From positions 204,037-268,036 of the forward strand of contig JAKJHY010000006.1 in assembly GCA_021648845.1 (NCBI GenBank): a stretch of 64,000 nucleotides of DNA, written 5' to 3'. Position 1 is the stretch's first letter. Each line of letters opens with the position of its first letter. Under the pieces are notes generated by a model. That model was not told the DNA's origin and ran no database searches. It worked only from the letters and a program-made list of their open reading frames with translations. This stretch comes from Mycobacterium sp. MBM. Lineage in GTDB: Bacteria > Actinomycetota > Actinomycetes > Mycobacteriales > Mycobacteriaceae. Both the position numbers and the translations under genes were made by a program. Below are positions 33,722 through 44,446 of the stretch, piece by piece.

Positions 33722-34283
33722 CATTCAGCTTCGGTCCGCCGAACTGCGCACCGAGATGGCGGGCGACAAGCTCACGGGCTACGCCTCGGTGTTCGGCCAG
33801 TACGCGGACTTCGGTTCGTTCCTGGAAACCCTGGCCCCCACGGCTTTCAATGCCGTATTGGCCGACCCTGCCACCGATGTGCGCTCCTACTACCAGCATG
33901 ACAGCGCAAGGCTTTTGGGCCGGCAGGGCTCTGGAACGCTCCGCCTCGGCACCGATACCGCCGGTCTGCATTTCGAGCTGGACATTCCAGACACCACCGA
34001 CGGGCGCGACCTTCGCGAACTGGTATCCCGCGGTGACATCACCGGCATGAGCTTCGGTTTCATGGCCGGCCAAGAGGAATGGGGCCATACCCCCGACGGG
34101 CGCGAACTGCGGACACACACCAGCGTGGCCCGCCTCATCGAAGTAAGCCCCGTTTCCCGGCCCGCCTATATCGGCACATCGGTCCAACTGCGGTCCCTCG
34201 CAGACATCACCACCCCGGCGGATGACCTCCGCTCCCAACTCATCCGTGCACGTGCGCGGGTAAATCTTCCGAAAGGTTCCTAA
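33714..34283 (+). CDS. HK97-type prohead protease (S78)
   Basis: 189 aa. Catalytic residues can be placed: H62 in YYQHDSARLLGR and S113 in ITGMSFGF; the following EVSPVSRPAY is the usual third conserved block. It matures the capsid by cleaving the delta domain of the major capsid protein. Confidence 0.93.
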   Translation: MSDIQLRSAELRTEMAGDKLTGYASVFGQYADFGSFLETLAPTAFNAVLADPATDVRSYYQHDSARLLGRQGSGTLRLGTDTAGLHFELDIPDTTDGRDLRELVSRGDITGMSFGFMAGQEEWGHTPDGRELRTHTSVARLIEVSPVSRPAYIGTSVQLRSLADITTPADDLRSQLIRARARVNLPKGS

Positions 34284-34284
34284 T

Positions 34285-35466
34285 TTGAAGACTATTGAAC
34301 AGATCGTTGCCGAACAGCGCGCCATCGTGGACGCGGCCGAGGGTCGCCTACTCAGCGACGAAGAGCGGTCCGCCTATGAGGGCCTGGAAGCCGAACTGAA
34401 TGCCACCCGACAGACCGAGGAGATCCGGGCACGCCAGGCCGCCTACGAGGCGCCCAACGCCTCGCTGCAGGCCGCGGTGCACGTTGCCCCGGCCAAGGCT
34501 GACGACACCGAGATGCGGGCATTCTCCGACTACCTGCGCACCGGTAAGGCTAACTCGGATCTGGAGACCCGCGCGCAGACCGTGGGCAGCGCGGCCGGCG
34601 GTGGCTACTCCGTTCCAGCACCGATGCTCAACCGCATCGAGACCCGACTGAAGGCGTTCGGCGGCCTGGCCAACGAGGTCGAAACGCTGGACACCGATTC
34701 GGGTGAGACCTACAGGTTCCCGAACAATGACGACACCGCCAACAAGGCTGTCATCGTCGGCGAGAACACCGCGCCGGCCTCGGGCGGTGCTGACCTCACT
34801 CTCGGTCAGGTGACCGTCGGTGCCTACACCTGGACCACCTCGGGCACCGGTCAGGAACCGATTGCCGTGACGTTCCAGTTGCTTCAGGATTCCAACCTGG
34901 ATATCGCCAGCTACGTGGCAGATCGCATCGCGGAGCGCTTCGCCCGCGGGCAGGCCGATTTCTGGGTCAACGGCACCGGCACCAACCAGCCCAAGGGCAT
35001 CACCACCGGCACCACTACGTCGACGTTCACCGCGGCCACCATCGACAAGGATGAACTGATTGCCGCGCTGCACGACGTCGATCCCGCCTATCGGGCGAGT
35101 GCGGTGTGGGTGTTCAACGATGCGACCCTGGAGGCGATTCGCAAGCTGGAGGACAGCACCGGTCGCCCGCTGTGGACCCCGGCCGCGTCTGCGGGCCTGG
35201 AGGGCTCCATCGGCGGCACCCTGCTCGGGCATCGCGTGGTCATCGACCAGAGTTTCGCCACCTACACCGATGGCGGCACCAACAAATGGGGTGTCTTCGG
35301 CGACGTGCGCACCGGCTACCTGATTCGTCGGGTCCGCGGTATGCGTCTCATCGTGGATGAGGTCACCGGCAAGAACGAGGGTCGCGTCGAGTACGCCGCC
35401 CACGTGCGCGCTGACGGCACCGTGAAGCAGCCGCACGCCTACACGGTCCTGCAGAACGCGGCCTAA
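34285..35466 (+). CDS. HK97-fold major capsid protein
   Basis: 393 aa. The first 90 or so residues form a charged coiled-coil delta domain (VAEQRAIVDAAEGRLLSDEERSAYEGLEAEL). The HK97 fold follows: GSAAGGGYSVPAPML, RFPNNDDTANKAVIVGE, DRIAERFARGQADFWVNGTG, GVFGDVRTGYLIRR and GRVEYAAHVRADGTV. TTG start 34285, one base after the protease stop, following GAAAGG. Processing near residues 80-100 is expected. Confidence 0.93.
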   Translation: MKTIEQIVAEQRAIVDAAEGRLLSDEERSAYEGLEAELNATRQTEEIRARQAAYEAPNASLQAAVHVAPAKADDTEMRAFSDYLRTGKANSDLETRAQTVGSAAGGGYSVPAPMLNRIETRLKAFGGLANEVETLDTDSGETYRFPNNDDTANKAVIVGENTAPASGGADLTLGQVTVGAYTWTTSGTGQEPIAVTFQLLQDSNLDIASYVADRIAERFARGQADFWVNGTGTNQPKGITTGTTTSTFTAATIDKDELIAALHDVDPAYRASAVWVFNDATLEAIRKLEDSTGRPLWTPAASAGLEGSIGGTLLGHRVVIDQSFATYTDGGTNKWGVFGDVRTGYLIRRVRGMRLIVDEVTGKNEGRVEYAAHVRADGTVKQPHAYTVLQNAA

Positions 35467-35468
35467 TC

Positions 35469-36089
35469 GTGGGATGGCAGCCTAGCTACGCGACCGCTGC
35501 CGAACTGGCTAGCCGGCTCGGCGTCCCTGATACGGACGCCGAGTTGGCCATGGCCACAGAGGCAGCCAGCCGCGCAATCGACAGGTACGCCGGCCGACAG
35601 TTCGGCCTGCTGTCCAGCAGTGAGTTCCGTTGGTACACAGCCGAATGGTTCCATGACCGCTGGATAGTCGAGATCGATGACTTGATGACCGAAGCGTCGC
35701 TGACAGTCGAGGTCGACAACGATCAGGACGGCACCACCGAGGGCGCGATTACCGCCTACCGGCTGAATCCGGTGAACAACGCCGCCATCGGCCGGCCATG
35801 GACTCGCATCGAGGTTCTGCCGGCGTCCGCGGTGAAACCCAACGGGGTACGGCACGGCGTGCGAATCGGTGCCCGGTGGGGTTGGACGAACGTCCCGCAG
35901 CCGATCAAGCTCGCCACTCTGATTCAGGCCGCGCGGCTCTACAGCCGGCGCGCCAACATCAGCGGCCCGTTGTCGTCCGAGCGCGTCGATGATGTGAGCT
36001 ACACCTACGGCGGCGCCGCTACCGAGTTGGATTCCGACGTAGTTGGGATGGTCGATCCGTTCCGTAAGCCGCCGTGGGCGGCGGTGTGA
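35469..36089 (+). CDS. Head-tail connector (HK97 gp6-like) protein
   Basis: 206 aa. ATAAELASRLGVPDTDAELAMATEAASRAIDRYAGRQFG is the usual helical opening of phage head-completion adaptors, followed by a beta region and PIKLATLIQAARLYSRRANISG. GTG start 35469. It attaches below the portal. Stop overlaps the next gene start (GTGA). Confidence 0.8.
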   Translation: MGWQPSYATAAELASRLGVPDTDAELAMATEAASRAIDRYAGRQFGLLSSSEFRWYTAEWFHDRWIVEIDDLMTEASLTVEVDNDQDGTTEGAITAYRLNPVNNAAIGRPWTRIEVLPASAVKPNGVRHGVRIGARWGWTNVPQPIKLATLIQAARLYSRRANISGPLSSERVDDVSYTYGGAATELDSDVVGMVDPFRKPPWAAV

Positions 36090-36433
36090 GGTCATTCGGT
36101 GGGGATGTTTTGACGTTCGTCAGCATCACCGAGGACCTGAATGACCGCGACCGCCTCAATAAGCCGGCCTTGTTGCGTACCGAGACCGACGTCCCCGGGT
36201 GCCGGTTCCGGCCCTTGCCGGCCAGCGAGACCGCCAAGGACGGCGCCCAGGTCGTCAGAGACCAGTGGAAGGCGACCTGCCCGCCACTGCCCGCGGTGCT
36301 CGCTGCGAAGGCCCGCGATGAGGTCAAAGTGGACGGGGTGACGCTGCAGATCGTCGGGGGACCGCGGGTGTTTGACGATCTGGCCGGCCGGCCCTACAAG
36401 GTCACCGTCATCTGCGAACGGGTGGCGGGCTAG
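36086..36433 (+). CDS. Head-closure (stopper-like) protein
   Basis: 115 aa beginning at GTG 36086 coupled to the connector gene. All-beta protein with VDGVTLQIVGGPRVFDDLAGRPYKVTVICER, as in head-closure and stopper proteins that follow gp6 in HK97-type operons. Last gene of the forward structural operon. Confidence 0.65.
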   Translation: MRSFGGDVLTFVSITEDLNDRDRLNKPALLRTETDVPGCRFRPLPASETAKDGAQVVRDQWKATCPPLPAVLAAKARDEVKVDGVTLQIVGGPRVFDDLAGRPYKVTVICERVAG

Positions 36434-36456
36434 GTCGGCCGTTTTCGCAGGGTTGG

Positions 36457-36514
36457 GGCTGGCGTAAGATGGACGCCGACCGGGGCGCTCGGTCGTAAAG
36501 GATTTGCGCCAGCC
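36457..36514 (+). other. Structured segment after the head operon
   Basis: GGCTGGCG (36457-36464) pairs with CGCCAGCC (36507-36514), enclosing GACCG/CGGTC (36478-36482/36490-36494). No gene lies between 36434 and the terminator. It may be an RNA element of the late transcript 3' end; function unknown. Confidence 0.35.
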
Positions 36515-36603
36515 GGCAACAGCTATAGGTTGCCCGACCGGTTACCCGCTTCCGGCCGTCCGTCTGAACCACGGCACCAAAAAGCGCTGGACGCTGGACA
36601 GCA

Positions 36604-36637
36604 GAACACCCCCGGCGGATGACGGCCGGGGGTGTTC
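36604..36637. terminator. Bidirectional terminator between late operon and reverse genes
   Basis: A 13-bp perfect stem GAACACCCCCGGC / GCCGGGGGTGTTC with 8-nt loop, located between convergent genes (36433 forward, 36653 reverse). Confidence 0.8.
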
Positions 36638-36652
36638 CTGTGTGGCAGCGAT

Positions 36653-37078
36653 TTAGTCTTGTGTAGGCGAGTCGCCTAGTTCGACGACCCGGATGTCCGT
36701 GTTCTTTAGGTCGTGTCGGCGCACGCGAATGTTCACGTCGCCGATCAATAGTCTGAGCAATTCCAGTCCGTCGACCCCGTGGAGCTTGATGTGCACCGCG
36801 TCTATCTCGGCGAGGTCGTGGAAGTCCCCGCCTTCGGGTACTTCTGATCGGGGCACGGCAATGGCGGTCGCAATTCCCTTGCGTTCGGTGTCGGGAACCG
36901 AGGGGTTGAAGCTGGCCACCTCGACCCCGATGATTAGCCACTCATCTATGTCGACTCCCGCGTAGTCGTACAGGGCCTTGCCCGCGCTCGTCTTGAACTC
37001 GGAGACCAATGTGCCGGACCAGGACGGGTGCGACCGCTCCGCGTACTCGGTCCAAAGGTACGGCGGCGTGCCGCTCAT
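36653..37078 (-). CDS. Unknown reverse-strand protein near attR
   Basis: 141 aa from ATG 37078 (MSGTPPYLWTEYAERS). Contains FKTSAGKALYDYAGVDIDEWLIIGVEV and an acidic C-terminus (DIRVVELGDSPTQD). No family recognised. It is read opposite to the structural operon and placed beside attR, where phage-like elements often carry genes expressed in the integrated state (immunity, exclusion or other cargo); that role is inference. Confidence 0.6.
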   Translation of the reverse strand: MSGTPPYLWTEYAERSHPSWSGTLVSEFKTSAGKALYDYAGVDIDEWLIIGVEVASFNPSVPDTERKGIATAIAVPRSEVPEGGDFHDLAEIDAVHIKLHGVDGLELLRLLIGDVNIRVRRHDLKNTDIRVVELGDSPTQD

Positions 37079-37163
37079 GAAAGAACCCCCATCACTGACG
37101 ACGCTGACGTCAGGAACCATACCGAGCAGACATCGGCCGCAAGCAGCATCGCGAACATCGCCC

Positions 37164-37466
37164 TCACTGGTCGGCCATCCGCTCGGCCTCGGCCACCGCA
37201 GCGGCCAGGGACTCCGCGAGCATCCGCGCCGACGCAAGCGGCAGATCCTCGGGAACGGCGCCAACCGCCACCCAACGGCTCGCTCGCCCGTCTACGAACT
37301 GCACGCCGCGGATCTCGACGGGGATATCGAGGGCGTGGCGGGCAACGATGCTGTAGCCCTCGATATCGCCGGCCACCGGCACGCGCCACGTACTGCCGGT
37401 GAAGGTTCGGACGTCGCCGGTCCAGTCCGTCACGGTGACGGCATCGGGGGGAGTGGGAACGGTCAT
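37164..37466 (-). CDS. Unknown reverse-strand protein adjacent to attR
   Basis: 100 aa from ATG 37466, nine bases after AGGAG. Beta-rich N-terminal half (DWTGDVRTFTGSTWRVPVAGDIEGYSIVARHALDIPVEIRGVQF) and Ala/Glu-rich C-terminal helix (LASARMLAESLAAAVAEAERMA). No family recognised. First of two co-directional genes (gap 85 bp). Confidence 0.6.
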   Translation of the reverse strand: MTVPTPPDAVTVTDWTGDVRTFTGSTWRVPVAGDIEGYSIVARHALDIPVEIRGVQFVDGRASRWVAVGAVPEDLPLASARMLAESLAAAVAEAERMADQ

Positions 37467-37584
37467 TTGCTGTGTCTCCTGCTCGCTCAGTTGATGTGTG
37501 AGCGGAGAAGCTGGCACCGGCCGATTCGACATTGCACGGGGATTGCACGGCGGCTATGATTTGGTACATAACCGCTGGTCAACG

Positions 37585-37607
37585 TGGTGCCCCCGGCAGG
37601 ATTCGAA
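37585..37607. repeat. att core copy C (attR), 3' end of tRNA-Arg
   Basis: 23 bp identical to copy B. On the reverse strand it runs from the T-loop (TTCGAATCC) through the acceptor stem and the encoded CCA, so integration rebuilds a complete tRNA gene. Confidence 0.85.
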
Positions 37608-37660
37608 CCTGCGGCCTTCTGCTCCGGAGGCAGACGCTCTATCCCCTGAGCTACGGGGGC
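37585..37660 (-). tRNA. tRNA-Arg (anticodon CCG)
   Basis: 76 nt including an encoded CCA. Acceptor GCCCCCG pairs with CGGGGGC; D-arm GCTC...GAGC; anticodon arm TCTGC-CTCCGGA-GCAGA with anticodon CCG; T-arm GCAGG-TTCGAAT-CCTGC. It is the integration target: the 3' half of the gene is supplied by the mobile element's att core. Confidence 0.95.
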
Positions 37661-37761
37661 GCAATCAGTGATGCTGCGCCGTTGGGCGTGCACAGCCTAA
37701 CGCATCTTCAACCGGTAATGGATTCGGGACCTGGGTACCCCGCACCATAGGATGGTCCCTC

Positions 37762-39414
37762 GTGACACCTGCCGACCTGGCTGCCCTGCTCAAGGCCACC
37801 GCCGCCGCGGTCCTGGCCGAGCACAGCCTCGATACCAGCGCCCTGCCCGAGACGATCACCGTCGAACGCCCGCGCAACCCTGAGCACGGCGATTACGCCA
37901 CCAACGTGGCGCTGCAGCTCGGTAGGAAGGTCGGCGTCAACCCGCGCGAGCTGGCCGGCTGGTTGGCCGCCGCCCTGGCCGACGCCGACGGTATCGCCGC
38001 CGCCGAGATCGCCGGGCCCGGGTTCGTCAACCTGCGCATCGAGGCGTCCGCGCAGGGTGTCGTCGTCACCAACGTACTGGCCGCGGCGAGCGACTACGGT
38101 CACAGCGCCGATCTGGCTGACCAGAACATCAACCTCGAATTCGTCTCGGCGAACCCGACCGGTCCCATCCACATCGGCGGCACCCGCTGGGCCGCCGTCG
38201 GTGACGCGCTCGGCCGGCTGCTGAGCACCCAGGGCGCCCGGGTCACCCGGGAGTACTACTTCAACGACCACGGCGCCCAGATCGACCGGTTCGCCCGCTC
38301 GTTGGTCGCCGCCGCCAAGGGGGAGCCCGCACCCGAGGACGGCTACGCCGGGACGTACATCAACGACATCGCCGCCGCGATCGTGGCGCAGGCACCCGAT
38401 GCGCTGAGCCTGCCCGCCGACCAGCAGCAGGAGACGTTCCGCGCCATCGGTGTGGACCTGATGTTCACCCACATCAAATCCTCGTTGCACGAATTCGGCA
38501 CCGATTTCGACGTGTACACCCACGAAGACTCGATGCACACCTCCGGCCGGGTCGACCAGGCCATCGCCCGGCTGCGCGACAACGGCGCCATCTACGAGAA
38601 GGACGGCGCAACATGGTTGCGCACCACCGAATTCGGTGACGACAAGGACCGGGTGGTCATCAAGAGCGACGGTAACCCGGCCTATGTCGCCGGCGACCTG
38701 GCCTACTACCTGGACAAGCGCGAGCGCGGATTCACGCTGTGCATCTACATGCTGGGCGCCGACCATCACGGTTACATCGCCCGGCTCAAGGCCGCTGCCG
38801 CGGCCCTGGGCGACGATCCGGCCACCGTCGAGGTCCTCATCGGGCAGATGGTCAACCTGGTCCGTGATGGCCAGCCGGTGCGGATGAGCAAGCGCGCCGG
38901 CACCGTCATCACCCTCGACGACCTGGTGGACGCGATCGGCGTCGACGCCGCCCGCTACGTGCTGATCCGGTCCTCGGTGAACAGCCCGATCGATATCGAC
39001 CTCGCGTTGTGGTCATCGGCGTCCAACGAGAACCCGGTCTACTACGTGCAATATGCGCACGCGCGGCTGTCCGCACTGGCACGCAACGCCGGCGAACTCG
39101 GGCTCAGCGCCGACACCGCGCACCTGGACCTGTTGACCCACGACCGCGAGGCCACCCTGATGAGGACCCTCGGCGAGTTCGGCCGGATCCTCAAAACCGC
39201 AGCCTCGCTTCGGGAACCGCATCGCGTATGCCGATACCTGGAAGACCTGGCGGGGGATTACCACCGGTTCTACGACTCCTGTCGGGTGCTGCCCCAGGGC
39301 GACGAGACGCCCGGCGACCTGAACGCCGCACGGCTGGCGCTGTGCGAGGCCACCCGTCAGGTCATCGCCAACGGTCTGACGATTCTCGGCGTCAGCGCGC
39401 CGGAGCGGATGTGA
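37762..39414 (+). CDS. argS: Arginyl-tRNA synthetase
   Basis: 550-aa class I aminoacyl-tRNA synthetase charging tRNA-Arg. The HIGH-type motif is in [20 protein letters not shown] and the KMSKS equivalent in [17 protein letters not shown]; the C-terminal DALR anticodon-binding domain ends [15 protein letters not shown] start 37762. It is divergent from the tRNA-Arg gene itself and coupled to lysA by a GTGA overlap. Confidence 0.96.
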   Translation: MTPADLAALLKATAAAVLAEHSLDTSALPETITVERPRNPEHGDYATNVALQLGRKVGVNPRELAGWLAAALADADGIAAAEIAGPGFVNLRIEASAQGVVVTNVLAAASDYGHSADLADQNINLEFVSANPTGPIHIGGTRWAAVGDALGRLLSTQGARVTREYYFNDHGAQIDRFARSLVAAAKGEPAPEDGYAGTYINDIAAAIVAQAPDALSLPADQQQETFRAIGVDLMFTHIKSSLHEFGTDFDVYTHEDSMHTSGRVDQAIARLRDNGAIYEKDGATWLRTTEFGDDKDRVVIKSDGNPAYVAGDLAYYLDKRERGFTLCIYMLGADHHGYIARLKAAAAALGDDPATVEVLIGQMVNLVRDGQPVRMSKRAGTVITLDDLVDAIGVDAARYVLIRSSVNSPIDIDLALWSSASNENPVYYVQYAHARLSALARNAGELGLSADTAHLDLLTHDREATLMRTLGEFGRILKTAASLREPHRVCRYLEDLAGDYHRFYDSCRVLPQGDETPGDLNAARLALCEATRQVIANGLTILGVSAPERM

Positions 39415-40805
39415 GCGCGCAGTCCGGCACCACAGTGCCACCCAAACCGCGTACCGCGGACGACATCATGCTGCTCGCCCCGAACGTCTGGCCACACAAT
39501 CTCCACCGCGGAACCGACGGCGTGGTGTCGGTGGCCGGGGTGTCGGTGACCGATCTGGCCGCACGCTTCGGCACCCCGCTGTTCGTCATCGATGAGGACG
39601 ATTTCCGGGGGCGCTGCCGCGAGATCGCCTCGGCGTTCGGCGGCGGCGAACACGTGCATTACGCATCCAAGGCGTTCCTGTGCACCGAGATCGCCCGCTG
39701 GGTGCACCAGGAGGGTCTCTCGCTGGACGTGGCGACCGGCGGGGAGCTCGCGGTCGCGTTGCACGCCGACTTCCCGCCCGCGCGAATCACCGTGCACGGC
39801 AACAACAAATCCGTCGACGAGCTCACCGCTGCGGTGCGCGCCGGCGTCGGGCATATCGTCGTCGACTCCGAGATCGAAATCGAGCGCCTGGAGGCCGTCG
39901 CGGGTGCCGCGGGTGTCGTGCAGGACGTGCTGGTGCGGGTGACCCCGGGCGTCGAGGCCCACACCCACGAGTTCATCTCCACCGCCCATGAGGATCAGAA
40001 GTTCGGGCTGTCATTGGCCAGCGGCGCCGCGATGGAAGCGGTCCGCCGGGTCTTCGCCACCGACAACCTGCGCCTGGTCGGCCTGCACTGCCACGTCGGC
40101 TCGCAGATCTTCGACGTGTCCGGCTTCGAGATCGCCGCGCGCCGCCTGCTCGGCCTGCTCAGCGATGTCGTCGCCGAGTTCGGTGTCGAGAAAACCGCGC
40201 AGATGGACATCCTCGATCTCGGTGGCGGCCTGGGCATCTCGTACCTGCCGCATGACGACCCACCGCCGATGAAGGAACTGGCAGACAAGCTCACGGCCAT
40301 CGTGAAGCACGAGTCGGCCGCGGTCGGACTGCCCACCCCGACGCTGGTCGTCGAGCCCGGCCGCGCCATCGCCGGGCCGGGCACCATTACCCTCTACGAG
40401 GTCGGCACGGTCAAGGACGTGGCGATCTCGGCTGATGCGCAGCGGCGCTATGTCAGCGTCGACGGCGGGATGAGCGACAACATCCGCCCGGCGCTCTACG
40501 AGGCCGAATACGACGCCCGGCTGGTATCTCGGGTGAGCGAGGCTCCCGCTGTGCTCGCCCGCATCGTCGGAAAGCACTGCGAGAGCGGCGACATCATCGT
40601 GCGCGACACTTGGGTGTCCGAGGACCTGGCGCCGGGCGACCTGCTGGCCGTGGCCGCCACCGGCGCGTACTGCTATTCGATGTCGAGCCGGTACAACATG
40701 GTGCGGCGCCCGGCCGTGGTCGCGGTGAAGGACGGAAGCGCGCGGTTGATCCTGCGCCGGGAAACCGTCGATGATCTTCTGAGCTTGGAGGTTGGTTATG
40801 AGTGA
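39411..40805 (+). CDS. lysA: Diaminopimelate decarboxylase
   Basis: 464-aa PLP enzyme making lysine from meso-diaminopimelate. The PLP Lys lies in [14 protein letters not shown], the phosphate loop in [14 protein letters not shown], and the dimer-interface catalytic Cys in [16 protein letters not shown] 39411 overlaps the argS stop. The first of the aspartate-family biosynthetic genes lysA-hom-thrC-thrB. Confidence 0.96.
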   Translation: MSAQSGTTVPPKPRTADDIMLLAPNVWPHNLHRGTDGVVSVAGVSVTDLAARFGTPLFVIDEDDFRGRCREIASAFGGGEHVHYASKAFLCTEIARWVHQEGLSLDVATGGELAVALHADFPPARITVHGNNKSVDELTAAVRAGVGHIVVDSEIEIERLEAVAGAAGVVQDVLVRVTPGVEAHTHEFISTAHEDQKFGLSLASGAAMEAVRRVFATDNLRLVGLHCHVGSQIFDVSGFEIAARRLLGLLSDVVAEFGVEKTAQMDILDLGGGLGISYLPHDDPPPMKELADKLTAIVKHESAAVGLPTPTLVVEPGRAIAGPGTITLYEVGTVKDVAISADAQRRYVSVDGGMSDNIRPALYEAEYDARLVSRVSEAPAVLARIVGKHCESGDIIVRDTWVSEDLAPGDLLAVAATGAYCYSMSSRYNMVRRPAVVAVKDGSARLILRRETVDDLLSLEVGYE

Positions 40806-42113
40806 AAAGGCGATCGGCGTAGCGGTTCTGGGCCTCGGCAACGTCGGCACCGAGGTGGTGCGCATCATCGAGGACAGTGCCGCGGACCTGGAGGCGCGTA
40901 TCGGTGCCCCGCTGGAGTTGCGTGGTGTGGGGGTGCGCCGGGTCGCCAAGGATCGTGGCGTCCCGGTCGGGCTGCTCACCGACGATATCGATGCGCTGGT
41001 GTCGCGTGACGATGTCGACATCGTGGTGGAACTGATGGGGCCGGTGGAGCCCGCCCGCAAGGCCATCATGGCCGCCCTGGAGCAGGGCAAGTCGGTGGTC
41101 ACCGCCAACAAGGCGTTGATGGCCCAGTCCACCGGGGAACTCGCCCAGGCCGCCGAAAAGGCGCGTGCCGACCTGTATTTCGAAGCGGCCGTGGCCGGCG
41201 CGATCCCGGTGATCCGTCCGCTGACCCAGTCGCTGGCAGGTGACACGGTGCTGCGGGTGGCCGGCATCGTCAACGGCACCACCAATTACATCCTGTCGGC
41301 GATGAACGACACCGGCGCCTCCTACGAGGATGCACTGGCCGATGCCAGTGCCCTGGGTTACGCCGAGGCCGACCCGACCGCCGATGTCGAGGGGTACGAC
41401 GCCGCGGCCAAGGCGGCCATTCTCGCCTCCATCGCATTCCACACCCGGGTCACCGCCGACGACGTCTACCGTGAGGGCATCACCAAGGTCAGTGCCGCCG
41501 ACTTCGAATCGGCCAAGGCCCTCGGTTGCAATATCAAACTGCTGGCCATCTGCGAGCGGCTCACCAGCGGCAAAGGCAAGCAACGGGTTTCGGCCCGGGT
41601 CTACCCGGCGCTGGTGCCGATGGACCATCCGCTGGCCTCGGTGAACGGCGCGTTCAACGCGGTGGTCGTGGAGGCCGAGGCGGCCGGTCGGTTGATGTTC
41701 TACGGTCAGGGTGCCGGCGGCGCGCCCACCGCCTCGGCGGTGATGGGTGACCTCGTGATGGCGGCCCGCAACCGCGTGCAGGGCGGCCGGGGGCCGCGCG
41801 AGTCCAAGTACGCCAAGCTGCCGATCGCACCCATCGGTGCCATCCCGACGCGCTACTACGTCAACATGAACGTTAAGGACCGCCCCGGCGTCCTGTCCGC
41901 TGTGGCTGCGGAATTCAGCAACCATGAGGTCAGCATCGCCGAGGTTCGCCAGGAGGGTATGACCGACGACGAGGGCGAACTGTGCGGCGCCCGCATCGTC
42001 GTGGTCACCCACCAGGCCACCGATGCCGCCCTGTCCGAGACGGTCAAGGCGCTGGCCGAACTCGACGTCGTGCAGAACATCAACAGCGTGCTTCGGATGG
42101 AAGGGGCAACCTC

Positions 42114-42117
<4 letters not shown>
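40798..42117 (+). CDS. hom: Homoserine dehydrogenase
   Basis: 439-aa NAD(P)-dependent enzyme reducing aspartate semialdehyde to homoserine. Nucleotide-binding [16 protein letters not shown] at the start, catalytic region [14 protein letters not shown] and [28 protein letters not shown], and a C-terminal ACT regulatory domain ([22 protein letters not shown]) for threonine feedback. ATG 40798 overlaps the end of lysA by 8 bp. Confidence 0.96.
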
Positions 42118-44158
<2,041 letters not shown>

Positions 44159-44446
44159 CACGCGAATGGGTGGGGCTCCTTGCTTCCAGCTCAGATGCGG
44201 GTTATTCTCGCTTCCGTCCAGCAATCGCAGCGGTTCTACCTGCGCCGACACTAGGACGACTACCCAATCTTTCGTTTCACTCGTGGACTGATGGTTCGCC
44301 GCACGCCGGTGGGCCCTGGCGATCACCGACGCTTCGGCGCAGGTGACGCCGCGGAAGAACACGCGTTCAGCTCTTCGGCTGAGTGCAGACGACCTTCGGG
44401 GAACCCCTCGCCCACATGAGAAATGCGAGGGAAAGAAAGGAAATCC
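44159..44446 (+). promoter_or_regulatory. rho leader region
   Basis: 288 bp between thrB and rho without a gene. It must contain the rho promoter and a long untranslated leader; I could not assign promoter boxes with confidence. Confidence 0.4.

Larger units (their letters stand above)
21787..37607. mobile_element. Phage-like element integrated at tRNA-Arg; candidate capsid-encoding satellite
   Basis: 15.8 kb between identical 23-bp att cores. Encodes integrase and excisionase-like HTH at the left, a set of small early genes, a winged-helix protein, a tape-measure protein, a gp10-like neck protein, HNH nuclease, terminase large subunit, portal, protease, HK97 capsid and two head-completion proteins, and two reverse genes by attR. 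No tail tube, tail terminator, baseplate, fibre, holin or lysin is recognised, and genes are intact and tightly packed, so decay from a full prophage is less likely than a satellite lifestyle that borrows tails and lysis from a helper. Confidence 0.75.

Noticed and set aside
18256..37607. Whole region as one decayed full-length prophage
   Set aside because: Three att cores, intact head genes, tight packing and lack of fragmented tail or lysis genes argue for two tandem elements rather than a single decayed phage, though this is not proven.
37487..37693. Reverse-strand reading frame containing VAQGIERLPPEQKAAGSNPAGG
   Set aside because: It is a translation of the tRNA-Arg gene, a well-known annotation artefact.
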